From Paragorgia papillata (taxonomy: Eukaryota > Cnidaria > Anthozoa > Scleralcyonacea > Coralliidae): a DNA stretch of 64,000 bases. The stretch covers positions 1,012,001-1,076,000 of the forward strand of contig JAWNZC010000280.1 in assembly GCA_035771165.1 (NCBI GenBank). The letters are read 5' to 3'. The position numbers were made by a program, and so were the translations under genes. A model generated the notes under the pieces. The model was not told the origin of the DNA and searched no databases. It saw nothing but the letters and a program-made list of their open reading frames with translations. Within the stretch, counting starts at the first letter, position 1. Each line of letters begins with the position of its first letter. This document shows positions 40,576 through 51,965 of the stretch, one piece after another.

Positions 40576-41109
40576 CCGGCTTTAGGGGGCTGTTTCATCA
40601 GCCGGGTTGGTTAGGCGGGTTGAGTTGTGTCACGGAAATCGTTCCATGACCGTAGGAGATACTTTTAATGAACTTTATGATTTCCTCATAGCAAAATTAA
40701 GCAATCTAAACTTCCCAGTGTCAAGAAAGACCCACGAAGCGTTTTTTAGAGTGGGGGAGGGGAATTTCAAAGCGAAGATTTGGGGGTGGGAGAAAAATAT
40801 GTTGAATTTCTTAGTCATAACCCGGACTGTAAAGTTTTTCTAGTATGTGACATACTGAGGGGGGTTCGGGGTTCTCCCCTGGAAAATGTTTGAATTCTAG
40901 TGTCTCAGGAACGGGATTTCCTGCATTCTGAGAGCAATTTTGAGTAAAATCCAAGTTATGAGGGAAAATGCGCGGATATCAGATCGAGTTACAAAGAATT
41001 GGTGCAGATTTTACAGAAGATCATGAAAATGCGCCGACAGTCTTTACAGTCTTAGTCATAACTATACCCAATTTGAAAAAAAAAAATCAATATCAGGAAA
41101 AAGTGGGGT

Positions 41110-41157
<48 letters not shown>
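41110..41157 (+). repeat. Poly(G) tract, about 48 nt
   Basis: Uninterrupted G run; potential G-quadruplex and a likely spot for length error. Confidence 0.95.
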
Positions 41158-41158
<1 letters not shown>

Positions 41159-41176
41159 AGGCAATTGAGTTAATGA

Positions 41177-41256
41177 GTTAATATGGGCCACACTTTGTTT
41201 TGATTGGTTTACAGATAGGTCGGTAAAAATACGGAAAAAAGGGCATGAGAAAAATT
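41177..41256 (+). repeat. 79-bp direct repeat, copy 2
   Basis: Same as 39841-39919, same orientation, one extra A. Confidence 0.92.
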
Positions 41257-41321
41257 CATTCGTTTAACAAATTACCCAGGCTGTTAAACAGCCTGTTAAT
41301 GTCGTAAAGATTTTAATTAAA

Positions 41322-41450
41322 GGGAAATTTCGAGTGCAGAACCGGATCCGGCTAGGTGAATCGAACACGCGACCCTGCGTTTCTAGTGCAACAGGTCCCG
41401 GTTATATAGGTCTAAAATGTATAAACTCTCTGCACTCGAAATTGTTTTTC
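41322..41450 (-). repeat. SINE-related hairpin with tRNA B box
   Basis: The minus strand contains GGTCGCGTGTTCGATTCACC, a good B box. The ends AATTTCGAGTGCAGA and TCTGCACTCGAAATT are inverted copies. The segment CAGGTCCCGGTTATATAGG resembles part of the SINE at 38162, but in the other relative orientation. Confidence 0.55.
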
Positions 41451-42180
41451 AACTAAAATCCCTATGATGTTAAGTTCAATAGTTTTAACTGCCTAATTAA
41501 CTGTCGTCATAAGCAGGGTAAACATGATGAAACTTTCTGGTACGGTACTTGAATTTATGTGGTATGCTAAAACAAAGTATTGTTGTTCAATTGAGAAAGA
41601 AAAACATTCACAAAAAACGAGTTTAATAAAAATATCATATGGCGTGAATGAATGTCGTTTTATGTCGTGGTGTTGTTTTGCACCCAGTTTTCAATCTGAA
41701 AATCGTTCAAATGGGATTAACAGATGTCAATTTTGTCAAAAAAGTACAAACATTGTGTTGTACATATTTCGTTCCCCTTTTTTAAAAATTTTTATATTAA
41801 TATATATAGCACAATTTTCTAGCATGAAAGTCAATACATTGCCATTGTGATATTTTCCCATATCGGTTATTTTAAAAGTTAAATATAATTTTTCAATATA
41901 CTAAATATATAGTCTTCCCCATCATCTGGCCATATATATAAATATATGATTACAAAATATTCGGTACATATCCTTCTAGGATTGGTTGTCGTCTGTATCG
42001 TCTCCAGAATCACGAGGTCATCTAAATGAATAAAAAATAAAGTTTCTATGAAGTGTCTCTATGAAAACAAAATTTATTTATTTGTTAATTATAATCAAAC
42101 TGAAACGGGAAATATATAAAATATATTACAAAATTATTTTCTTTTACATATATTTCCCTTTTCTTTCATTCATGATCCAA
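41451..42180. other. No gene seen
   Basis: AT-rich, with a 108-codon frame at 41524-41850 that shows no domain. Confidence 0.4.
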
Positions 42181-42189
42181 TTGGGTACT

Positions 42190-42259
42190 GAGGCCCGTCC
42201 ACAGTAACCACGCCGCCGCCCCCCCCCCCCTCCCCCCCCCCCCCCTAAATCCGCCACTG
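42190..42259 (-). mobile_element. hAT element end
   Basis: Reads CAGTGGCGGATTTAG then a long G tract on the minus strand, the same type of terminus as the 52243-52563 element. The other end was not located, so only a solo terminus is called. Confidence 0.55.
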
Positions 42260-43820
42260 GATGACTGGATGTAAACAAGATAAAAAGGTTAATTTTAATA
42301 ATAACGTCGGCGACTTTAAAAACCGCGAAGAAAGCGAACCAACACTGGGCGCTTAACGAATTAATACCGTACGAACTGTAGGTAGCACAGAGGCCATGAC
42401 GCAAAGGAAAATATTGCAGGAAATAATAGCAAACATACCGTCATATTTGGTCATTGCGTACAATATTGCGGGAAATAATAGCGCGTGTCATAGTCTTAAG
42501 GCTTAGGCCCTTAATTAAGCAGCAAACTCTCATTTCAAATAATTTATTAACTAATACCGTAACTCCATCACATACTTTGAACGTTTGCGTGATAATTTCT
42601 TTGCATGTTTCCTCTCCTTAATATTTCTCTTATTTCCCCCTCTTTTATGTTCTTTCATACGTCTCTTTCTTTTTCCCTTCCTGGACTCACCGTCTGATTC
42701 CTTCACGGCCTTTTCCCCCATGTCTCTCTAATCTTTCTCCATGCCCTTCTGTCCCAATGTCACTTTTGGATTTGATTGCGTCCTCTTCGTTTTCCATTTA
42801 AAAACCAACTATATATTTCGTATTTCCACTTTGCGATTTAGACTACACTCTTTAATGGTCCGCGGTTAACAACCAGCAGTTAAATTCTGTGACACCGATA
42901 ATACTTTGTGTTATAAGAATATAACGAAATACAGGGAGTGTGCTACGTAGGCAGTGTAGAGATACAAATCGAAATATAAAAAGGTTGTTGAACTGCCGAT
43001 ATACGGATAGTAAGATCTAACGTTTCGAGCGTGGGCACTTCGTCAGAGAGAAAACCAAAACGGTTTTATTAAAAATAAATATTTTTATTGTTTAAATTGA
43101 CCAATAAGATTATACTACAAATGTTTGGCAGTTTTCTACAAAGAAGGATGTAATAGTTTTTCTCTTAAAATATAAAAACAAATTAATAGATTTTAGATTA
43201 TACATAATACTATTTAAGAAATAGGAAACATTTTCCGTGTTTCAATACAGTTATTGAACAAAACATGGTGCCTCAAAATTTTCGTTCTTCAGGTTGTCGT
43301 GAGTATAAGACCGTTTTACGACGTTTTGTATCCATCTAAGCTCGTTAATATTGTTTTTCTTCTATACTTCTTCCAAATCGGCCAAAAAAATTTCATCCCA
43401 GTAGGCAAAAGTTCAGCAGTGTCAGCCGAGATCTCGCAACAAAATTTTTAATAGGATAATAAGTATAACCGGCCCTTATAATTCCCATGTTTGATTATGC
43501 ACCTATCAATGTTAATCCCGAGGTGGGGAGGGGGGCGCAAATGTGGGGAATTTGACACATCCCTTCATCCCCACCCTGGGGAATTTGAATGACACAGTGT
43601 CTCCATGGTGGGGAATTTGCACTGATTTGACTTCACATTTTGCAGTGTTTACACACTTTAATTATACTTTAGGGGAATTTGATTACAATCTTACACCCAA
43701 GGGTCGGGCATTTGATCAACTTTTTTCCAAAAAGTTCAAATACCCTACCTTTGCCCGCCCTCCCCCCTCGGGCTTAAACTTGATAGGTGCATTAATATCA
43801 CTTTATTTTGGCAAACATTA
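42260..43820. other. No protein gene seen; hammerhead-like motif at 43010-43050
   Basis: AT-rich, with pyrimidine-rich stretch 42600-42740 and G/C runs at 43520-43780. A ribozyme-like motif is listed separately. Confidence 0.4.
43010..43050 (-). ncRNA. Possible hammerhead ribozyme core of a Penelope-like element
   Basis: The minus strand has CTGACGA, a 4-bp stem AGTG/CGCT with loop CCCA, then CGAAACG. CUGANGA and GAAA flanking a short stem are the conserved hammerhead parts, and hammerheads are known in Penelope-like element terminal repeats. Stems I and III are not clear and one helix position is odd, so this is tentative. Confidence 0.35.
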
Positions 43821-43821
43821 A

Positions 43822-43881
43822 TCTTTCTCTTTCTGTCTATTTGTGTCTGGTTGTCAATCTGTCCATCTGTCTCTATATATA
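43822..43881 (+). repeat. First partial satellite unit
   Basis: Begins TCTTTCTCTTTCTGTCTATT and continues to CTCTATATATA, where the mariner-like element interrupts it. The unit resumes at 44711. Confidence 0.75.
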
Positions 43882-44710
43882 CCGGGTGTCCCAAAATAAA
43901 CTTGCGCTGTTTGATTTCATGTAACGTAAAAACTATAAAAGCTATTACACTCAAATAAGTTTTATTGTATTGAGAAAAGGCTAACTTAGATCTTGATATA
44001 CAGCCCTAAAAATTTCATGCAATATTACGTGAGATACAAATGTTTGAATTTGGCGCACGCTTTAAAAACGAGTAGAAAAGTCGGGAAACACGGCTGATCA
44101 AATTTATATGAAAACATTTGCCATTTTCCACAAAAATTAACAATTTCAATTTTAGCATTTCAACTTAACTTTAATTTCGGGTAATGTCCTAGTAAGTTAG
44201 CCTTTCGTGTCTCTTGGGAAACGAAATAAGCATGAAACATTTAAAAACGTTCGAAAGATATTTGATCCCTTTGGGAGTTCGTATTAAAAAGTTGGTCTTC
44301 GAATATGCCTTCGCCTTTCGAATATGCCTCGATTAACAAAAGATCAAAGAGTTTGGGTTTGTATTGAATGTGCTATGCAAGAGGACATACTTTCTCTGAT
44401 GAATGAATAAATGTTTGTCCAACAATTATGTTTTTCATTCGTTCTTTTGACCACAATAAAACTATATATCAAGTTTAACCAAATAATATTTGATAGGCCA
44501 TTTTATGCAAATTTTTAGCATTGTCAAATATGCTTATTCGATTTAAAACATCGATAGCTCAGTCAATGTTGCACGGACATTCAAATGTTATATATCAAAA
44601 TCTAAGTTAGCCCTTTCTGAATACAATAAAACTTATTTGAGTGTAATAGCTTTTATAGTTTTTTACGTTACATTAAATCAAACAGCGCAAGTTTTTTTTG
44701 GGACACCCGG
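43882..44710 (+). mobile_element. Mariner-like element, decayed, in the satellite
   Basis: Ends CCGGGTGTCCCAAAATAAAC and its inverse, bordered by TA on both sides. The inverted ends extend about 115 bp (AAAGCTATTACACTCAAATAAG). Inside, at 44327, a short frame MPRLTKDQRVWVCIECA resembles the DNA-binding start of a mariner-type transposase before a stop at 44405. The rest of the transposase is absent. A satellite unit is interrupted by the insertion, so it is younger than that unit. Confidence 0.85.
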
Positions 44711-47700
44711 TATATATATATATATATATATCTTGTTGTTGATCTTCCCGTCCATCGTTTTGTTTTATTTTTCTCATCTGCATTTGTGTAAAAAATATTG
44801 CAATGCACTTGGATAAATAAAACAACTTATTAATCTTAATAAATAAAACAACTTATTATTCTTTGTCTTTCTGTCTATTTGTTTGTTTGTCTGTCTGCCT
44901 GCCTGTCTGTCCATCCATCTGTCTCTATCTATCTCTGTCTCTATCTAACTCTTGCTGTTCATCTTCCTGTCCGTTTTTTTATTTTACTCAATATATGCAT
45001 TTGTTTGCAATATATTGCAATGCACCTGGTTATGGGAACTTGAATCAATAAAACAACTTTAATCTTTATCTCTCTGTCTGTTTGTGTGTTTGGGCTGTCG
45101 GTCTGTCTATCTATCTTTTGCTGTTCTTCTTCCCATCTCGTTACTTATCATCCACATTTGTGTGAAAATAGTGCAATGCCCCTGGTTATGGGAACCTAAA
45201 TAAGTAAAGCAACTTAAATCTTTATCTTTCTGTGTATTTGTGTGTCTGTAAAGCAACTTAAATCTTTATCTTTCTGTGTATTTGTGTGTCTGACTGTCAG
45301 TATGTCGATCTGTCTCTATATATCTCTTGCTAGTCATCTTCCCGTCCGTTGTTTTGTTTTATTTTACTCATAATCTGCATTTGTGCACCTGGTTATGGGA
45401 AATTCAATAAACAAACAACTTTAATCTTCATCTTTCTGTCTATTTGTGTGTTTGGCTGTCAGTCTATCTATCTGTCTCTGTCTATCTCTTGCTGTTCATC
45501 TTCCTGTGTCTTGTTTTGTTTTATGTTACGCATAATCCACATTTGTGTGAAAAATATTGGAATGCACCTGGTTATGGGAACCTAAATAAATAAAACAACT
45601 TTAATCTTTATCTTTCTGTCTATTTGTGTGTCTGGTTGTCAATCTGTCCATCTGTCTCTATATATTTCTTGTTGTTGATCTTTCCGTCCGTTGTTTTGTT
45701 TCATTTTACTCATAATCCACATTTGTGTGAAAAATGTTGTAATGTACCTGATTATGGGAACCTGAATAAATAAAACATCTTTAATCTTTGTATTTCTGTC
45801 TATTTGTGTGTCTAGCTGTCAATCTGTCCATCTGTCTCCATATATCTCTTCCTGTAGTTCATCTTCCTGTCCGTTATTTTGTTTTATTTTATTTTACTCA
45901 TAATCTGCATTTGTGTAAAAATATTGCAATGCACCAGGTTATGGGACCCTCAATAAATAAAACAACTTTAATCTTTATCTTTCTGTCTATTTGTGTGTGA
46001 GGCTGTCAGTCTGTCTAACTGTCTATATAATTATCTCTTGTTGTTCATTTCGCTGTGCGTTGTTTTGTTTTATTTTACTCATAATCCACATTTGTGTGAA
46101 AAATGTTGTAATGCACCTGGTTAGTGGTTATGGGAACCTGCATAAATAAAACAACTTATTAATCTTTGTCTTTCTGTCTATTTGTTTGTTTGTTTGTTTG
46201 TTTGTTTGTTTGTTTGTCTGCCTGTCTGTCTGTCCATCCATCTACCTCTATCTATCTCTGTCTATCTATCTCTGTCTATCTATCTCTGTCTTCTATCTCT
46301 TGCTGTTCATCTCCCTGTATCTTGTTTTGTTTTATGTTACTCATCATCCGCATTTGTGTGAAAATAGTGCAATGCACCTGGTTATGGGAACCTAAATAAG
46401 TAAAACAACTTTAATCTTTCTCTTTCTGCCTATTTGTTTGTCTGGTTGTCAATCTGTCCATCTGTCTCTATAATGTCTCTTGTTGTTGATGCTCCCGTCC
46501 GTTGTTTTCTTTTATTTTACTCATAATCCACATTTGTGTGAAAAATGTTGTAATGCACCTGGTTATGGGAACCTGCATAAATAAAACAACTTATTAATCT
46601 TTGTCTTCCTGTCTATTTGTTTGTCTCCCTACCTACCTGTCTGTCTGTCCATCCATCCATCTGTCTCTATCTATCTCTGTCTCTATGTATACAGTATCTT
46701 GCTGTTCATCTCCCCGTCTCTTGTTTTGTTTTGTTTTATGTTACTCATTATCCACATTTGTGTGAAAATAGTGCAATGCACCTGGTTATGGGACCCTCAA
46801 TAAGTAAAACAACTCTAATCTTTCTCTTTCTGTCTATTTGTGTGTCTGGTTCTCAATCTGTCCATCTGTCTCTATATATCTCTTGTTGTTGATCTTCCCG
46901 TCCATTGTTTAGTTTTATTTTACTGATAATCCACATTTCTGTGAAAAATGTTGTAATGCACCTGGTTATGGGAACCTGAATAAATAAAACACCTTTAATC
47001 TTTGTATTTTTGTCTATTTGTGTGTGTGTGTGTGTCTGTCTGTCTGTCTGTCAGTCAGTCTGTCTGTCAATCTGTCCATCTGTCTCTATATATCTCTTGC
47101 TGTAGTTCATCTTCCCATCCGTTTTGTTTTATTTTATTTTACTCATAATCTGCATTTGTGTAAAAAATATTGCAATGCACCTGGTTATGGGACCCTCAAT
47201 AAATAAAACAACTTTAATCTTTATCTTTCTGTCTATTTGTGTGTCTGGCTGTCAGTCTGTCCATCTGTCTATATATCTCTTGTTGTTCATCTTGCTGTGC
47301 GTTGTTTTGTTTTATTTTATTCATAATCCACATTTGTGTGAAAAATGTTGTAATACACCTGGTTATGGGAACCTGAATAAATAAAACAACTTATTAATCT
47401 TTGTTTTTCTGTCTGTCTGTCTATTTGTTTGTTTGTTTGTCTGCCTGTCTGTCCATCCATCTGTCTCTGTCTATCTCTGTCTCTATCTAACTCTGTCTCT
47501 ATCTCTTGCTATTCATCTCCCCGTCTCTTGTTTTGTTTTGTTTTATGTTTCTCATAATCCACATTTGTGTGAAAATAGTGCAATGCACTTGGTTATGGGA
47601 ATCTAAATAAGTAAAACAACTTTAATCTTTATCTTTCTGTCTATTTGTGTGTCTGGTTGTCAATCTGTCCTTCTGTCTCTATATATCTCTTGTTGTTGAT

Positions 47701-48024
47701 CTTCCCGTCCGTTGTTTTGTTTTATGTTACTCATAATCCACATTTGTGTGAAAAATGTTGTAATGCACCTGGTTATGGGAACATGAATAAATAAAACAAC
47801 TTATTAATCTTTGTCTTTCTGTCTATTTGTGTGTCTTGTTGTCAATCTATCCGTCTGTCTCTATATATCTCTTGTTGTTGATCTTCCCGTCCGTTGTTTT
47901 GTTTTATTTTACTGATAATCCACATTTGTGTGAAAAATGTTGTAATACACCTGGTTATGGGAACATGAATAAATAAAACAACTTATTAATCTTTGTCTTT
48001 CTGTCTATTTGTCTGTCTGTCTGT

Positions 48025-48071
<47 letters not shown>

Positions 48072-48792
48072 CCTGCCTGCCTCTCTGTCTGTCCATCCAT
48101 CTGTCTGTCTCTATCTATCTCTGTCTCTATCTATCTCTTGCTGTTCATCTCCCTGTCTCTTGTTTTGTTTTATGTTACTCATAATCCACATTTGTGTGAA
48201 AATAGTGCAATGCACCTGGTTATGTGACCATCAATAAATAAAAGAACTTTAATCTTTATCTTTCTGTCTATTTGTGTGTCTGGTTGTCAATCTGTCCATC
48301 TGTCTCTATATATCTCTTGTTGTTGATCTTCCCGTCCGTTGTTTTGTTTTATGTTACTCATAATCCACATTTGTGTGAAAAATGTTGTAATGCACCTGGT
48401 TGTGGGACCCTCAATAAATAAAACAACTTTAATCTTTATCTTCCTGTCTATTTGTGTGTCTGGCTGTCAGTCTGTCCATCTGTCTATATATTTCTTGTTG
48501 TTCATCTCGCTGTGCGTTGTTTTGTTTTATTTTACTCATAATCCACATTTGTGTGAAAAATGTTGTAATGCACCTGGTTATGGGAACCTGAATAAATAAA
48601 ACGACGTTAATCTTTGTCTTTCTGTCTATTTGTATGTCTGCCTGTCAGTCTGTCCATCTATCTCTATCTATCTCTCCCTGTTTATCTTCCTGTCCGTTTT
48701 TTCATTTTGCTCAATACATGCATTTGTGTGCAATATATTGGAATGCACCTGGTTATTGGAACTTGAATAAACAAAACAACTTTAATCCTTTA
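44711..48792 (+). repeat. Satellite array, unit about 180 bp, about 20 copies
   Basis: Each unit carries AATAAATAAAACAACTTTAA, a TCTG-rich stretch, CTCTTGTTGTTGATCTTCCC, GTTGTTTTGTTTTATTTTAC, CATAATCCACATTTGTGTG and GCACCTGGTTATGGGAACC. Distances between successive CCTGGTTATGGG words are mostly 178-187 bp, with longer units of 208-266 bp where the TCTG or GGCT stretch is expanded (for example (GGCT)n at 48027-48070). Reading frames through it (CVKNIAMHLVMG and similar) repeat because the DNA repeats. The array resumes after BEL/Pao 2 at 56246. Confidence 0.93.
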
Positions 48793-49085
48793 TGTTCTGT
48801 TCCGTCAGATCTGAACGAAGCTCAAGATCCTTCTCCAGCAGTGTAACCACACAAACAAAGGTTTTAGAAACGTATTTATTGGTGAAAAGAGAATGCTAAC
48901 TAAGGCGTAGCAGACTTCAGAATGAACAACAGTAACTCCCCGGAGAACTCCCCCGGGATAGATAAACCAGCCAATGAAATGGCTGATAATATTAAAATGG
49001 CGCGAGATGGGATTTACAAAAAGAGCGCCAGTGAACAGTGTCTAATAATAGTGCAAAAAACGAAAAGGCCGTAATGGCCAGAACA
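48793..49085 (-). repeat. BEL/Pao 2, 3' LTR
   Basis: Direct repeat of 55953-56245. The adjoining 49086-49100 reads GAGGGG-type purines on the minus strand (polypurine tract, ...GACGGGGAG). Confidence 0.93.
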
Positions 49086-49125
49086 CTCCCCGTCTGGGAT
49101 GAAAAATACCACTACCCTAATAGGT

Positions 49126-49460
49126 TTATGTAAAGTTTTGAACAACTGGCAGTGGCTCCGAGTTCAGTTCATCTTCGGTCTTTAACAAGATCATCTCTGT
49201 GACTGGTCTAGTGTAGAACTGCTTCGAGCCGCTTTTCGCTATCATAACTTCTACTTTTCGAACTTTTCCATCTGCGCTGTCATAGGTCTTCGAGATGCGA
49301 GCGAGAGGCCATTCGTTTCTTGGTGCTTCGTTGCATCGGAGAAGAACAAGGTCACCCTTTCTAAGATTCGGCAAGGCGGTTTCCCACTTTCGTCTGTATT
49401 GTAATGTCGGGAGAAATTCTTTCTTCCATCGCGACCAGAAGCGGTTTGCTAGATATTGGA
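49126..49460 (-). pseudogene. BEL/Pao 2: integrase C-terminal domain
   Basis: Minus-strand frame with LRKGDLVLLRCNEAPRNEWPL and GKVRKVEVMIAKSG, the DUF5641-like domain. It is in another frame than the core integrase, so a frameshift lies near 49460. Confidence 0.87.
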
Positions 49461-50620
49461 CCTGGCGCCACTGTTTGGTATGTAGATCTTGCCGGCCAAA
49501 ATTCCCTGGAGTTGAGTTGAGTGGCAGGGTTTTCTGAGTGAGAAGAATAGATGGTGTGAGGATTTCGGGTGCGGAGAGGGGTCGTTTGACACGGCCACCA
49601 GAGGTCTGTTATTGACGACGGCTGCAACTTCCGCCATTAGGGTGGAGAGGACTTCGTGCGTAAGTTGTGTAGGTCGCATGTCAGCGAACATTGAATCCAA
49701 GATCTTTCTCGAGATGCCGATCATACGTTCCCATACTCCTCCAGTGTGTGATGCATGCGGAGAATTGAATACCCATTCGCAACCTTGGGAGTTGAGGTAA
49801 GATTCCACGGCCTTCTTGTCCATCTCCTTTAGAGCAGCCTCCAATTCGTTACGTGCTCCAATGAAGTTGGTTCCACAGTCAGATCGAAGCTGTTCGGCAG
49901 GTCCTCTGATAGCCAGAAATCTGCGAAGGGCATTTATGAAACTGGAAGCATCCATACTTTCGATTAACTCGATATGAATCGCCCTCGTTGTTAAACAAGT
50001 AAAGATCACTGCCCATCGTTTATTGTAAGCGTGTCCTCCTCTAGTACGTCGGGCTACCACTTGCCAAGGACCAAAAACGTCGAGACCGACGTACGTAAAT
50101 GGGGGCGATGGAGTGAGGCGTTGAGTCGGGAGATCTGCCATTTTTTGGTGCTGTAGCTTCCCTCGTAGGTTCTTACATTTCATGCACTGATGAATGACTC
50201 GATTGACAAGGCGTTTTCCACCGACGATCCATAATCCCTTTCCTCTAACCATGCCATGGGTGAAATGGCGGCCTTGGTGTTTTACTTCTTCATGGGAGTG
50301 CTTCACGATGAGACACGTGACGTGATGCGCACCCAGTATGATCATAGGATGCCGCTCTTCATAGGGAAGGTCAGCTCGTTCCAGGCGTCCTCCAACGCGT
50401 AAAAGTCCCTCTGAATCGATGATCGGGCTGAGTTTCAAGAGGGGAGATGTTTTTGGTGGTTCCTTCTCCTTTTTTAGGCAGTCGATCTCTTTGCAAAATG
50501 ATTCATACTGTACACTCTTCACAATTACCGTCTGTGCGCGTTTACGTGCCTCAGTGGTGCTAACTGATGATGCCTCTTCGGTTTGCCAGGCACTGTTGAC
50601 GGGCGTCGTAGTTTGACGAT
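49461..50620 (-). pseudogene. BEL/Pao 2: integrase
   Basis: Zinc-binding HSHEEVKHQGRHFTHG..CMKCKNLRG lies near 50150-50310. The DDE core shows YVGLDVFGPW (first Asp), RSDCGTNFIGA (second Asp) and GGVWERMIGIS (Glu). Reading is continuous with RNase H and RT upstream in one frame from 51965. Near the end the frame passes into non-homologous residues after SPHPKSS, marking the frameshift into the C-terminal domain. Confidence 0.9.
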
Positions 50621-51965
50621 GACGTTGATGCTGCTTCTGAACGATCAGAATTAATCTCGATACTGCGTTTACTAGGCTCAGCCACCGTGAAAATCTCAGA
50701 AAACGTGCTGTTCCCAGGGTCTTGTTTGTCTGTGCCTTCGTAGACGTAACCAGGGTTGTTATCTCCGGACGAATTTTGGGGTCGTCTGTAACGAGTTCGA
50801 AGGTCAAGGTATCCGTTTGTATGTCGTTAGGAGTACACTGGCTGTGGAGAAACTTTGGACCGGTTAACCACGTGGAACTCTTGAGGTCGCAGGCTTTCAC
50901 AGATCGAGTGGCCAGGTCTGCAGGATTAAGGTCGGTTGGTACGTATTGCCATTGTTTTGGCGAGGAGGACTTCCTTATTCGCTGCACCCGATTACTAACG
51001 TACATATAAAATCGTCGCGTTTCGTTGGAGATGTACCCCAAGGTCACCTTGCTGTCGGAGTAGTAGGTAACGGAGTAGGGCTGAACTGCTAACTCTTCTA
51101 TAATCAATTCGGTGATTTCCACTCCAAGGACTGCGGCGCATAGCTCTAAACGAGGAATAGTCGTGGCGTGGGATGGAGCCAACTTAGCTTTACCAAAAAC
51201 AAATGAAACTTGAACTTGACCATCGATCTGAACGGTTTTGAAATAGGAGACCGCTCCAATAGCTTCTACGGATGCGTCGCAAAAGGTGTGAATCTCGACA
51301 CGATTGGCTTCTTGCAACGATGTAGTGACGTAAGCGCGTGGGACTTTGACTTGTTTTAGATCTGAGAGAGATGTGCACCAGGCTTCCCATGATGGTCTGT
51401 GCTCTTCTGGCAGTGGTTTGTCCCAGTCGTCAAACGGTTGACGTTTAAGGCTCGTTGTCATGGACCTGAGTAGAATTTTGGCTTTGATAACCACCGGTGC
51501 GGCGATCCCGAACGGGTCGTATAAGCTGTTGGTTACCGAGAGGACACCGCGTCTTGTGAATGGCTTGCTTCCTTCAGCGACTCGGAAGGTGAAGACATCG
51601 GCTTGTAGATCCCAGAATACTCCCAACGAACGTTGAATCGGGATGTTGTCCCGGTGAAGATCCAGGTTGCGGAGATCTGAAGCTTGGTCTTCGTTGGCAA
51701 ATCCTAGCGTAACTTTAGGGTTGTTTGAAGCAATCTTGTGGAGGCGTAGGTTAGCAGTAGCCAACATGGCTTTGGTTCGACGTAACAGGTCGATAGCTTC
51801 TTCACACTCGGGCACGGACTTCAAACCATCGTCCACGTAGAAATCCTTCTCCACGAATTCTCTTGCGTCAGACCCAAATTCAGCTTCCCCAACTTGTGCT
51901 GTCCTCCTAAGGCCGTACGTCGCGATGGCTGGCGATGACGTGTTCCCGAATAGGTGTACTTTCAT
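50621..51965 (-). pseudogene. BEL/Pao 2: RT C-terminal half and RNase H
   Basis: The frame opens directly after a TGA (51964-51966) with FGNTSSPAIATYGL, then DFYVDDGLKSV, the catalytic YVDD. It continues through SLYDPFGIAAPVV to the RNase H: IHTFCDASVEAIGAV (Asp), IPRLELCAAVLG (Glu), TYYSDSKVTLGYI (Asp) and YVPTDLNPADLATR. All three RNase H acidic positions are retained. Confidence 0.9.

Noticed and set aside
44711..48792. CRISPR-like array
   Set aside because: Units are about 180 bp with tandem similarity over the whole unit, no constant short repeat with unique spacers, and the DNA is eukaryotic.
44863..48846. Repeated frames with Cys/Leu-rich, membrane-like peptides in the 44-49 kb array
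   Set aside because: The same DNA satellite unit translated again and again; frames shift between units and have no conserved start.
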